DNA from: Aestuariivivens marinum
GTDB taxonomy: Bacteria; Bacteroidota; Bacteroidia; Flavobacteriales; Flavobacteriaceae
Length of the DNA: 64,000 bases
Direction: 5' to 3'
Assembly: GCF_022662175.1 (NCBI RefSeq)
Contig: NZ_JAKMCR010000003.1
Span: forward strand, 248,001 to 312,000
Part shown: piece after piece, positions 55,318 to 63,318 of the stretch
How the letters are laid out: each line of letters opens with the position of its first letter
How positions within the stretch are numbered: position 1 is the first letter of the stretch
Notes under the pieces: model-generated
Databases searched by the model: none
What the model saw: only the letters and a program-made list of their open reading frames with translations
Told to the model about the DNA's origin: nothing
Position numbers and translations under genes: made by a program

Positions 55318-55494
55318 ATGATTAAAAATGTTCTGATAGCAATTATTGGATACTCAGAAATCATTACTGATTTAATCTTTAATCGAAATCACGGAGATGA
55401 AACATCAATTAAAACACTATTTATTGTTATCTTGAAATTAGTGTTCTTTTTATTAGTTTTATCTAGTGTTATATGGATAGTATTAATACTTTAA
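55318..55494 (+). CDS. Small membrane protein (58 aa)
   Basis: ATG at 55318 opens a 58-codon frame ending in TAA at 55492-55494. It has two hydrophobic segments (around residues 5-21 and 34-58) separated by a polar NRNHGDETSIK loop, giving a two-pass membrane protein. It lies between the DUF4159 and TrmH-like genes on the same strand. No family known to me. Confidence 0.5.
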   Translation: MIKNVLIAIIGYSEIITDLIFNRNHGDETSIKTLFIVILKLVFFLLVLSSVIWIVLIL

Positions 55495-55542
55495 ATAGTT
55501 GCTTTATTAAACAACCTGAAACACTAAACTTTGAACCCCAAA

Positions 55543-56049
55543 ATGCAACTTACCCACTACAATACCAAATTTAAGCCACACACTTTTCCTATTACATTGG
55601 TTTGCGACAATGTTACTAACTCCTCAAATATTGGCAGCTTGTTTAGAATGGCCGATGCTTTTGGTATAGAAAAACTGATACTTTGTGGTGAAGCTATTCC
55701 ACTGGGTAGGAAAATGACAAAAACGTCGAGAGCTACAGAAAAAGTGGTTAATTACAGTATTGAAAATTCAGCTTTAGAAGTTGTAGAAGCTTTAAAGCAT
55801 CAAAATTACCACATCATTGCGTTGGAGATTACCAATGACAGCAAACCCATACATTCCTTTCAATTTTCAAACAACAAACCTTTAGCTTTAATTATAGGGG
55901 ACGAAAATTTTGGAGTTTCTGAATATATTCTAAAGTTGGCTGAAGATATTATACATATTGATATGTTTGGCAATAATAGCAGTATGAATGTGGTTCAGGC
56001 CACTAATATTGCTCTTTATGAAATAACCAAACAGCTTAGAGCATTTTAA
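55543..56049 (+). CDS. TrmH/SpoU-family RNA methyltransferase
   Basis: 168 residues from the ATG at 55543 (MQLTHYNTKF); a TTG at 55531 adds four residues. SPOUT motifs: SSNIGSLFRMADAFG (motif 1), IIGDENFGVS (motif 2) and SMNVVQATNIALYE (motif 3). It methylates a 2'-O position of tRNA or rRNA; the target is not evident. It is short (no N-terminal RNA-binding domain). The last 14 bases overlap the convergent GNAT gene. Confidence 0.9.
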   Translation: MQLTHYNTKFKPHTFPITLVCDNVTNSSNIGSLFRMADAFGIEKLILCGEAIPLGRKMTKTSRATEKVVNYSIENSALEVVEALKHQNYHIIALEITNDSKPIHSFQFSNNKPLALIIGDENFGVSEYILKLAEDIIHIDMFGNNSSMNVVQATNIALYEITKQLRAF

Positions 56050-56527
56050 CCATCTTATAGTCGTCCATAATAAAACCATTTCCTATATCCTTTACTGCTG
56101 GGCCTATATTTTTAAAACCAAGCTTTTCATAGACCAATATGGAATTATAATTATTTTTGTTGACTGTTAAGGTAATGTTGTTTATCCTTGATGCTTTTGC
56201 CTTTTTTTCTACAAATTGTAACGCTGTTTTACCAATTTTTTTGCCGCGATGATTACTCAATACATATATTTTACTTAAAAACAAGCTATCATCTTCTTTT
56301 TTAATTGAAATGTAACCTACAGGTGTGGCATTAAAATTTATCAAATAATATTCATAGCCTTGGTTTGATTGCTCACCAATTACCTCAGCAGACTGAAACT
56401 TTTCTAGCATATAATCTATTTGTGCTTTACCCACCATAGGAATATAATGCTCACGCCAAATAATATCTGCCAATTTAGCTGCGATTTGATAGTCATGTTC
56501 TGTTTTAGCTTGGTTAAACGTAACCAT
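56036..56527 (-). CDS. GNAT-family N-acetyltransferase
   Basis: 163 residues. Motif A appears as LSNHRGKKIGKTALQFV (acetyl-CoA loop Q/RxxGxG/A-like), with KIYVLSN before it, and the C-terminal NYNSILVYEKLGFK is typical. Acceptor not evident. It starts five bases after the DUF4294 stop on the same strand, so both share a transcript. Its 3' end overlaps the TrmH-like gene. Confidence 0.87.
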   Translation of the reverse strand: MVTFNQAKTEHDYQIAAKLADIIWREHYIPMVGKAQIDYMLEKFQSAEVIGEQSNQGYEYYLINFNATPVGYISIKKEDDSLFLSKIYVLSNHRGKKIGKTALQFVEKKAKASRINNITLTVNKNNYNSILVYEKLGFKNIGPAVKDIGNGFIMDDYKMVKML

Positions 56528-56532
56528 AAATA

Positions 56533-57219
56533 CTAGTGGGTATTAGTAGTTTCAGCATTTAACCATTTATCTGTGAGTTCATAAAAATCGTATTTCATAG
56601 CAGACATTTGTCGCTCTAAAACTCCACTTTGAAAATTACGTTGTAAAATGTCTTCAATTAAATAGTCCTCTTTGTCGTTATATGGGTCGAATTCCTTTTT
56701 AAGCGAAATGTCGAACATACTAGCTGTAGTGTTATACCAAAAGGCACGCCATCCATTACGCAGATCCTTAACTAAATCGAAGGTGGTGTGTCCCGTTTGT
56801 CTATGGATAAGCTTAACCAAAATCTGACCTTCAGTACGAGTTAGTTTTTTCAATTCATCTGAAAATTCACCTTCAATATATTTTTGGATTATTTTAGTAT
56901 ATCGCTTTTTATCTCGTTTTTTTGTAATGGTTTCCAAACGTTTGTTTAAGGAGTCCAGTCGGTCTGCTGCCAGTTTAGCATATGGAAAGACTTTTACCGT
57001 CTTCTTTCTTAAAATTAAATACCTAATACGGTCTTTTCTGCTATCGAATTTAAGTTTGTGTAATAACATTACCTCTTCCAAATCGATTACCGTTCTTGGA
57101 ATGGAATCCCCTTTAATAATTAAATATTCATATTCGGTAGTGTCCTGCTCCACTTCATTTACCTGTGAAAGCAAAACCATTGGAAAAATTAAGATTATAA
57201 ATTTTAAGATATTTTTCAT
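56533..57219 (-). CDS. DUF4294 protein, exported
   Basis: 228 residues from the ATG at 57219 (MKNILKFIILIFP); an in-frame ATG at 57249 adds residues before a signal peptide that would then be buried. Signal peptide ends LLSQ. Then DUF4294: VIDLEEVMLLHKLKF, RYLILRKKTVKVFPYAKLA and LTRTEGQILVKLIHRQTG. Periplasmic, function unknown. First of DUF4294-GNAT. Confidence 0.88.
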   Translation of the reverse strand: MKNILKFIILIFPMVLLSQVNEVEQDTTEYEYLIIKGDSIPRTVIDLEEVMLLHKLKFDSRKDRIRYLILRKKTVKVFPYAKLAADRLDSLNKRLETITKKRDKKRYTKIIQKYIEGEFSDELKKLTRTEGQILVKLIHRQTGHTTFDLVKDLRNGWRAFWYNTTASMFDISLKKEFDPYNDKEDYLIEDILQRNFQSGVLERQMSAMKYDFYELTDKWLNAETTNTH

Positions 57220-57330
57220 AAACAGGATTTGGAGCCATTTCCATACCAAAATTAATAATTTACACTATGCAAAACATTATTTTTAACTGTTATTTGGCAG
57301 GATTTTATACAAAAAAGCATTTTTTCCAAT

Positions 57331-57357
57331 CATGCTTAAGTTATTAACCTTAGCATG
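57331..57357. promoter_or_regulatory. Imperfect hairpin upstream of the M42 peptidase
   Basis: CATGCTTAAG (57331-57340) pairs with CTTAGCATG (57349-57357) with one bulge. It lies 102 bases upstream of the M42 start in a 239-base gap that otherwise shows only AT-rich sequence. Confidence 0.3.
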
Positions 57358-57458
57358 GACTAACAAAAATAATTTTTATATTTTTCTTATTATTTTTCAA
57401 GTATAAAACAGTACCTGATTCTGTTTAATATTATTATTTTAGTGCAAAACTTTTAAAT

Positions 57459-58547
57459 ATGGCAAAAAAGAGTATTCTCAATAAAAAATCGCTAACATTT
57501 TTAGAAAACTATTTAAACAACGCAGCCCCTACAGGTTATGAGTGGACCGGGCAACAATTATGGATGGACTACCTAAAACCTTATGTAGATGAATTTATCA
57601 CAGATACTTACGGCACTGCGGTTGGTGTAATTAATCCTAAGGCCAAATATAAAGTGGTTATTGAAGGTCACGCTGATGAGATTTCTTGGTATGTAAATTA
57701 TATATCAGATAATGGTCTAATCTATGTGATTAGAAATGGCGGAAGTGACCATCAAATTGCACCTAGCAAGATAGTAGACATTCACACCAAAAAAGGCGTT
57801 GTAAAAGGGGTGTTTGGCTGGCCAGCAATCCATACCCGTGATCGATCTAAAGAAGAAGCACCCAAACCAGAAAATATCTTTATTGATTGTGGTTGTGCTA
57901 CCAAAGAAGAAGTTGAAAAATTAGGTATACATGTAGGTTGTGTGATTACCTATCCGGACGAATTCCATATTTTAAACAATGATAAGTTTGTATGTCGCGC
58001 TCTTGACAATCGTATGGGTGGTTTTATGATTGCAGAAGTTGCACGCTTATTAAGGGAAAATAATAAAGAACTCTCTTTTGGGCTTTACATCACCAATTCT
58101 GTTCAGGAGGAAATTGGTTTGCGTGGCGCCGAAATGATTACCCAAACCATTAAACCCAACGTCGCTATTGTTACCGATGTGACCCACGACACTACCACGC
58201 CGATGATTGACAAAAAAAAAGAGGGGCATTTAGAATTGGGCAAAGGCCCCGTAGTCGCTTATGCACCAGCGGTACAACAAAAATTACGTGATTTAATTAC
58301 TGATACTGCTGAAGCCAATAAAATTCCATTCCAACGTTCAGCTTTATCACGTGCTACTGGCACCGATACTGATGCCTTTGCATATAGCAATGGAGGGGTA
58401 GCTTCAGCACTTATTTCATTACCTTTACGCTATATGCATACTACGGTAGAAATGGTACATCGTGATGATGTTGAAAATGTGATCCGTTTAATTTACGAAA
58501 CCTTACTGAACATTAAAGACGGAGACACATTTAGTTACTTTAAATAG
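57459..58547 (+). CDS. M42-family metallopeptidase (glutamyl aminopeptidase/endoglucanase-like)
   Basis: 362 residues. Metal sites: EGHADEISWYV (His), CRALDNRMGG (Asp), NSVQEEIGLRGA (Glu pair) and the C-terminal MHTTVEMVHRDD (His). Lacks a signal peptide, so it is probably a cytoplasmic aminopeptidase working in large assemblies. It is followed by a GC-rich hairpin then the Nudix and Nramp genes. Confidence 0.93.
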   Translation: MAKKSILNKKSLTFLENYLNNAAPTGYEWTGQQLWMDYLKPYVDEFITDTYGTAVGVINPKAKYKVVIEGHADEISWYVNYISDNGLIYVIRNGGSDHQIAPSKIVDIHTKKGVVKGVFGWPAIHTRDRSKEEAPKPENIFIDCGCATKEEVEKLGIHVGCVITYPDEFHILNNDKFVCRALDNRMGGFMIAEVARLLRENNKELSFGLYITNSVQEEIGLRGAEMITQTIKPNVAIVTDVTHDTTTPMIDKKKEGHLELGKGPVVAYAPAVQQKLRDLITDTAEANKIPFQRSALSRATGTDTDAFAYSNGGVASALISLPLRYMHTTVEMVHRDDVENVIRLIYETLLNIKDGDTFSYFK

Positions 58548-58553
58548 TTAGGG

Positions 58554-58580
58554 ATTCCCGCAATAGCGGGAATTATTTTT
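58554..58580 (+). terminator. GC-rich hairpin ending at the Nudix start codon
   Basis: ATTCCCGC (58554-58561) and GCGGGAAT (58566-58573) are perfect arms around AATA, followed by TATTTTT that ends at the base before the ATG at 58581. It fits a terminator for the M42 gene, yet occupies the Nudix leader. It may partially end transcription or act on Nudix translation. Confidence 0.72.
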
Positions 58581-59144
58581 ATGGATGAATATATAGACAT
58601 TGTTACTAAAGAAGGAAAGCCTACGGGTAAATCGGAATTAAAATCGGTGATTCATCAAAAAGGATTTTTTCACCATACAACCCACATATGGTTATATACC
58701 AAGAGAGGAGACATTCTATTGTCACAACGTTCAGTAAAAAAGCTAATTTGTCCTTTACTTTGGGATGTTTCTGTTGCAGGACATGTTGATGCTGGTGAAG
58801 CAGTTGTACAGGCAGCTATTCGAGAAACCAAAGAAGAAATAGATCTTACCATTACTGAAAGCGATTTAAAGAAAATTGGAGTTTTTGAATGTTTTCAGGA
58901 TTACCAAAATGGCTTAAAAGATTACGAATTTCACAACACGTTTATATGTGAGCTGAAGGTGCCTTCGTCACTTCTTACACCTCAACCAAATGAAGTTGAA
59001 TCCTTAAAATTAGTGACACTTTCAGAGTTTGAAGAATTGCTTGAAAACAGTGGTAATAATAATCATTTTGTGTCTTCAAACAGAGCATATTATAATATTG
59101 TTTTAAGTGCAATCGAAAAGGAAGTGGTATCCAAAACCAAGTAA
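58581..59144 (+). CDS. Nudix hydrolase (YfcD/IDI-like)
   Basis: 187 residues. The Nudix box is GHVDAGEAVVQAAIRETKEE followed by IDL, with D in place of the usual G. The N-terminal HTTHIWLYTKRGDILLSQRS is like isopentenyl-diphosphate isomerases and YfcD, so it may act on a prenyl or nucleoside diphosphate. It starts right after a hairpin and ends 11 bases before the Nramp-like gene, so these two are coupled. Confidence 0.86.
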   Translation: MDEYIDIVTKEGKPTGKSELKSVIHQKGFFHHTTHIWLYTKRGDILLSQRSVKKLICPLLWDVSVAGHVDAGEAVVQAAIRETKEEIDLTITESDLKKIGVFECFQDYQNGLKDYEFHNTFICELKVPSSLLTPQPNEVESLKLVTLSEFEELLENSGNNNHFVSSNRAYYNIVLSAIEKEVVSKTK

Positions 59145-59155
59145 TAGAATTAATT

Positions 59156-60424
59156 ATGAACTGGGAAAAAATTAAAAAAACATTAGGACCGGGTATTTTA
59201 TTTGCTAGTACTGCAATTGGTGTGTCCCATTTAGTACAGAGTACCCGGGCGGGTGCTAATTTTGGTTTTGGCCTTGTCCTTTTTATCATAGCCGCCAATG
59301 TTTTTAAATTCCCTTTTTTTGAATTCGGTGCACGTTATGCCAATGCTACGGGTAAAACACTCATAGACGGGTACAAACGTTTAGGTAATTATGCCATTTG
59401 GATTTACTTTTTAGTAACTATTTGCTCCATGTTTTTTGTGAGTGCAGCCGTGGTATTAGTCACGACAGGTTTTATGGATAACCTTTTTGGATTGTCGGTG
59501 TTGTGGCCTACATTCAATCTATTCCCAATTGCACTCGTGTTTTTGGTTACTGTGAGTTTGCTCATGTCTGGAAAGTATAACTTTTTGGATCATTTTATAA
59601 AGATTGTAGGTATAGTATTATTGATTTCTACATTAATCGTTTTTGTACTAACATTAATAAACGGTCCTGCCGAACATGTTGAACATTTTATACATCCCCA
59701 TATTTTTGATGACACGAGCATATTGTTCATCATTGCATTGATGGGCTGGATGCCAACCGCAATGGACATGTCTACCTGGGTAAGTTTATGGACGGTTGCC
59801 AAAATGAAATCGTCCAACTACCACCCTACTCTAAAAGAAACCCTTTTCGATTTTAATTTCGGGTATTGGGTGTCAGCTTTTTTATCGTTGTGCTTTGTTA
59901 CCATAGGTGCGTATTTAATTTACGGTACAGGTAAAACCTTACCTGCTGGAAGTGTTGGTTTTGCAGATGGGGTTATAAAACTCTATACCTCTACCATGGG
60001 TAATTGGAGTTACCTGATTATAGCCACGGCAGCCTTTTCAATCATGTTTGGTACCTGCATAGGTTTGTTTGATGGCTATGCTAGAACTTTACAGCGCACC
60101 ACGACCATTTTGTTTGCAAAAAACGATAATAAAGAAACCGATTCCCGAAATGTTTACATCTGGTCCTTGGTTATTTTAGCGATTGGTTCGTTTGCTATTA
60201 ATGCATTTTTCTCAGGACAATTTAAAATTCTTATTGATTTGGCAACTACCATTTCCTTTTTAATAGCGCCTTTGGTTGCTGTAGCCAATTTTAAATTGGT
60301 TAGCAGCAAGTATATCGACAAAGCCTTTTTACCTGGCAAACTTATGAAATTAATAAGCTGGTTAGGAATTCTATTTTTAACAGGATTTGCATTTTTTTAT
60401 ATGTATGTGAAGTTTCTTAAGTAA
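59156..60424 (+). CDS. Nramp-family (SLC11-like) transporter lacking the canonical metal site
   Basis: 422 residues with about 11 membrane segments. The first conserved loop reads LGPGILFASTAIGVSHLVQS: the position of the DPGN metal-binding motif of Nramp is held by GVSH (22-25). In membrane segment 6, the usual MPHN is GWMPTAMD. These changes argue against Mn/Fe binding in the classic manner, as in Nramp-related magnesium transporters and other divergent clades. The substrate is unknown. Cotranscribed with the Nudix gene. Confidence 0.88.
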   Translation: MNWEKIKKTLGPGILFASTAIGVSHLVQSTRAGANFGFGLVLFIIAANVFKFPFFEFGARYANATGKTLIDGYKRLGNYAIWIYFLVTICSMFFVSAAVVLVTTGFMDNLFGLSVLWPTFNLFPIALVFLVTVSLLMSGKYNFLDHFIKIVGIVLLISTLIVFVLTLINGPAEHVEHFIHPHIFDDTSILFIIALMGWMPTAMDMSTWVSLWTVAKMKSSNYHPTLKETLFDFNFGYWVSAFLSLCFVTIGAYLIYGTGKTLPAGSVGFADGVIKLYTSTMGNWSYLIIATAAFSIMFGTCIGLFDGYARTLQRTTTILFAKNDNKETDSRNVYIWSLVILAIGSFAINAFFSGQFKILIDLATTISFLIAPLVAVANFKLVSSKYIDKAFLPGKLMKLISWLGILFLTGFAFFYMYVKFLK

Positions 60425-60503
60425 ACACTAACTAACCAAATGACAATTAAAACATAGGAAAGAAATAAAATTTTAAGCTTCTAAAGAATATTAAAAAATT
60501 AGA

Positions 60504-61589
60504 TTAATCCACAAACATGCTCTTGTCCAATCCAGGTACAATCCGCAAAGCGTTTTTATAATATACCTTTTTTAATACTTCGTCGGGTAAATCCATACCA
60601 TACATAGGCCAAAACGCATGGTACTTTTTATGGTAAGGAAAGTATTCATCAGCTGTTTCCAATACTCTAAAATAAGTTGGAAACTCTTCAGGTTTCCAAC
60701 TATCCTTACCAAACAGAATCCTATCTTGGTATTTTATAAAAAAAGCTTTGGCAAATCGTGGTTGCCTTCCCAATTCAGCAATAATGGCAGCTATACCCAC
60801 ATTCATATTGGGGATTTCATCAAGCAATTTACCCAATGCTCCTAAGTCATTTGCAAACCAGCCCATATGTGCATTGATAAAGGTGGTTTTAGGATGCTTC
60901 TTAAACATATTATGTTGTTCGTTTATAATTTGTTCCCAAGGAACCGGATTATTAGCATCACGCTTACGCCTGGGGTGAGTCTTTAGTTCCAGCCAACGTT
61001 CATTATCAGCATTAAATTCATCCCAAAAGGGTTTAGGATCTGCCGCATGGATTAAAACAGGAATTCCCAGTTCGCTACACGTTTCCCAAATAGCTTCTAA
61101 ACGCACATCATCAATAGCCAAGCGCTTACCGTCTACATCTTTGTTATACATGCCCAAGCTCTTATAAACTTTTAAGCCTCTAGCCCCTTGCTTTACATCT
61201 TCCTTGAGTTGGCCCACGGTTTTTTCTATCCATCCTGGCGCTCCAGCTCCATCAAAATCAATATTAGCAAACACTACAAACCTATTGGGATAGTTATTTT
61301 TTATATTTTCTACTGCTTGTTTTAAATGATTACCAGACCGTCCGCTTAAATTTACCATGATTTGCATGTTAAGAGTATCCATGGCTGCAATAACTGGCGA
61401 TAAGTCTTGAGTAGGCATTCTATATTGATGTCCATGAATATCAATAAATGGATATTTGGCACGCTTTACAACCTTACCAGGTACCACCAATGTTGATTTA
61501 GGGTTATATTCTTCAAACGACATCTCTTGTGATATTGAAAAAAATGGTATTGAAACAGATATTAATATTAATAACACGAATGTTTTCAT
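60504..61589 (-). CDS. Exported amidohydrolase-family protein
   Basis: 361 residues with a signal peptide (ends ISQ). TIM-barrel features: FIDIHGHQYRM (HxH, here HGH), ARGLKVYKSLG, VLIHAADPKPFW, FINAHMGWFAND, and LFGKDSW with the Asp. This fits the amidohydrolase 2 family, acting on an unknown amide, lactone or decarboxylation substrate in the periplasm. Convergent with the Nramp gene; divergent from moeA. Confidence 0.88.
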   Translation of the reverse strand: MKTFVLLILISVSIPFFSISQEMSFEEYNPKSTLVVPGKVVKRAKYPFIDIHGHQYRMPTQDLSPVIAAMDTLNMQIMVNLSGRSGNHLKQAVENIKNNYPNRFVVFANIDFDGAGAPGWIEKTVGQLKEDVKQGARGLKVYKSLGMYNKDVDGKRLAIDDVRLEAIWETCSELGIPVLIHAADPKPFWDEFNADNERWLELKTHPRRKRDANNPVPWEQIINEQHNMFKKHPKTTFINAHMGWFANDLGALGKLLDEIPNMNVGIAAIIAELGRQPRFAKAFFIKYQDRILFGKDSWKPEEFPTYFRVLETADEYFPYHKKYHAFWPMYGMDLPDEVLKKVYYKNALRIVPGLDKSMFVD

Positions 61590-61727
61590 TTGTCAATAGG
61601 CTTTTATAGAGTCTAAAAATACGCCACAGGATATTGATAAGCTACTTTTTAAGACGGCTTTAACAAGTATATATGCCTTAAAGTATTTAGGAACCAGTGG
61701 TATGAGTAACAAAAGTATTTTAAGTTA

Positions 61728-61743
61728 AATGATATTTATCATT
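61728..61743. promoter_or_regulatory. Crp/Fnr-like palindrome upstream of moeA
   Basis: AATGATA-TT-TATCATT, a perfect 7-2-7 inverted repeat; its core ATGAT-ATTT-ATCAT fits TGAT-N4-ATCA of Crp/Fnr operators. Its centre is about 42-44 bases upstream of the predicted transcript start, the usual spot for a class II activator. A direct copy of TTATCATT recurs at 61791-61798. Confidence 0.5.
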
Positions 61744-61762
61744 AAAACAAGAAAATATAAAG

Positions 61763-61786
61763 CGTTATATTTGTTTAGATATAACG
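61763..61786. promoter_or_regulatory. ModE-type operator before moeA
   Basis: CGTTATAT (61763-61770) and ATATAACG (61779-61786) form perfect 8-bp arms around 8 bases. The E. coli modA operator has the same 8-8-8 layout and nearly the same arms (CGTTATAT and ACATAACG). It lies 15 bases before the moeA ATG and contains the -7 box, so a bound repressor would block RNA polymerase. Confidence 0.75.
61766..61773 (+). promoter_or_regulatory. Candidate -7 box of the moeA operon inside the ModE box
   Basis: TATATTTG is an exact TAnnTTTG match and starts inside the left arm of the ModE-like operator. The -33 region is only TTA, so the promoter may depend on an activator at the upstream palindrome. Confidence 0.58.
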
Positions 61787-61801
61787 ATTATTATCATTTA
61801 A

Positions 61802-62983
61802 ATGATTTCTATAAAAGAAGCCATACAGCTTGTTAAAAGCAATTCGGATACCTTAGGTATAGCCAAAGTGGGATTAAATGAAGCCTTTGGATATCTGGTA
61901 GCGAATGATATAAAATCTCCAATAAACATGCCACCATTTAGACAATCGGCTATGGATGGTTACGCCATAAACATAACCGATAAACTTTCTTATAAATTTA
62001 TTGGAGAGATAAAGGCGGGAGATGGCTACCAACCCATTTTAAATACAGGTGAGGCAGTTCGGATTTTTACGGGAGCCCCCGTTCCAGATACAGCCAATGC
62101 TGTTGTGATGCAGGAAAAAATAAAAATTAAGGATGGTAATATAATACTTGAACATGAAATTCCTCAAGGACATAACATCCGCTCCCTAGGTGAACAGGTG
62201 AAGAAGGGCGACTTGGCCTTAAAAAAAGACACTAAATTAACACCGGCTGGTATTGGCTTTTTAGCTTCTTTGGGAATTACGGAAGTAGATGTTTACAAAA
62301 AACCAAGAATTGCTGTTATTACCACAGGAAATGAGCTTATTGAACCTAACCAACCTCTTGATCATGGCAAAATTTATGAGAGTAATTCACATATGCTAAC
62401 TGCCGCACTTGCGAATTTGGGTCATAATAATGTTTCCGTTTACAAAGTAGAAGATAATTATGATAATACTTATCAGCTTTTAGATAAAACCATAAACAAT
62501 TCCGATTTGGTACTGATTACTGGAGGTATCTCGGTTGGTGATTACGATTATGTAGGGAAAGCGTTAAATGAATTGCAGGTTGAAGAAATATTTTATAAAG
62601 TCGTGCAAAAGCCCGGTAAACCGCTCTACTTTGGAAAAAAAGCCGAGACCCTCATTTTTGCCTTACCAGGCAATCCGGCCGCAGCTCTAACCTGTTTTTA
62701 TATATACGTTTATATTGCCTTGCAAAAGATTACAAATAATCAACAGAATGAATTACCTCGGATACAAGCTGAATCCCTTTCAAACTTTGAAAAGAAAGGT
62801 GACAGACCCCAATTTTTAAAAGCGATTTATTTAGATGGGAAAGCAGAACTATTAGAAGGTCAAAATTCATCTATGTTACAAACCTTTGCGCTTTCCAACG
62901 CTTTGGTTTTTGTTCCGGCAGAGCAAAACCAAATCGCTATTGGTGATCCTGTTGAAACTATATTATTACCTATTGAATTATGA
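61802..62983 (+). CDS. moeA: Molybdopterin molybdotransferase
   Basis: 393 residues. MoeA motifs: PFRQSAMDGYAI, GEAVRIFTGAPVP, TGNELI, GGISVGDYDYV and the LPGNPAAALTCF loop. It inserts molybdate into molybdopterin (from MPT-AMP) to give Mo-MPT. First gene of moeA-modE-mobA-moaD, under a ModE-box promoter. Its stop overlaps the modE-like start by four bases. Confidence 0.97.
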   Translation: MISIKEAIQLVKSNSDTLGIAKVGLNEAFGYLVANDIKSPINMPPFRQSAMDGYAINITDKLSYKFIGEIKAGDGYQPILNTGEAVRIFTGAPVPDTANAVVMQEKIKIKDGNIILEHEIPQGHNIRSLGEQVKKGDLALKKDTKLTPAGIGFLASLGITEVDVYKKPRIAVITTGNELIEPNQPLDHGKIYESNSHMLTAALANLGHNNVSVYKVEDNYDNTYQLLDKTINNSDLVLITGGISVGDYDYVGKALNELQVEEIFYKVVQKPGKPLYFGKKAETLIFALPGNPAAALTCFYIYVYIALQKITNNQQNELPRIQAESLSNFEKKGDRPQFLKAIYLDGKAELLEGQNSSMLQTFALSNALVFVPAEQNQIAIGDPVETILLPIEL

Positions 62984-63318
62984 ACTACTCGATTAAAAGT
63001 AGAATATGGATTGAATCAAACGGGCATGTACTCTTAGGTGAAGGTCGTGTACAATTACTAAAAGCCATTGAACAAACCGGATCGCTCTCGAAAGCTTCTA
63101 AGACATTAAATTTATCCTATAAAAAAGCTTGGCACCTTTTGGATTCTATTAATCAATCAGCAAAAAATCCTGTGACCATCAACACTACTGGTGGTAAGGA
63201 TGGAGGGGGTACAATATTGACCAACTATGGGAAAACCTTAATCAGGGTTTTTGATGATATAAACCAAAATTGTTGGGAATTTTTGGATAGTGAATTAGAA
63301 AAAATGAAGAATTTATAA
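62980..63318 (+). CDS. modE: Single-domain ModE-type winged-helix regulator
   Basis: 112 residues. It matches the N-terminal DNA-binding domain of ModE: IWIESNGHVLLGEGRVQLL, then the helix-turn-helix TGSLSKASKTLNLSYKKAW, like the E. coli GSISQGAKDAGISYKSAW. The winged segment KNPVTINTTGGKDGGGTIL follows and the protein ends soon after, so the two molybdate-binding (TOBE) domains of E. coli ModE are missing. Overlaps moeA by four bases and mobA by one. Confidence 0.86.
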   Translation: MNYSIKSRIWIESNGHVLLGEGRVQLLKAIEQTGSLSKASKTLNLSYKKAWHLLDSINQSAKNPVTINTTGGKDGGGTILTNYGKTLIRVFDDINQNCWEFLDSELEKMKNL

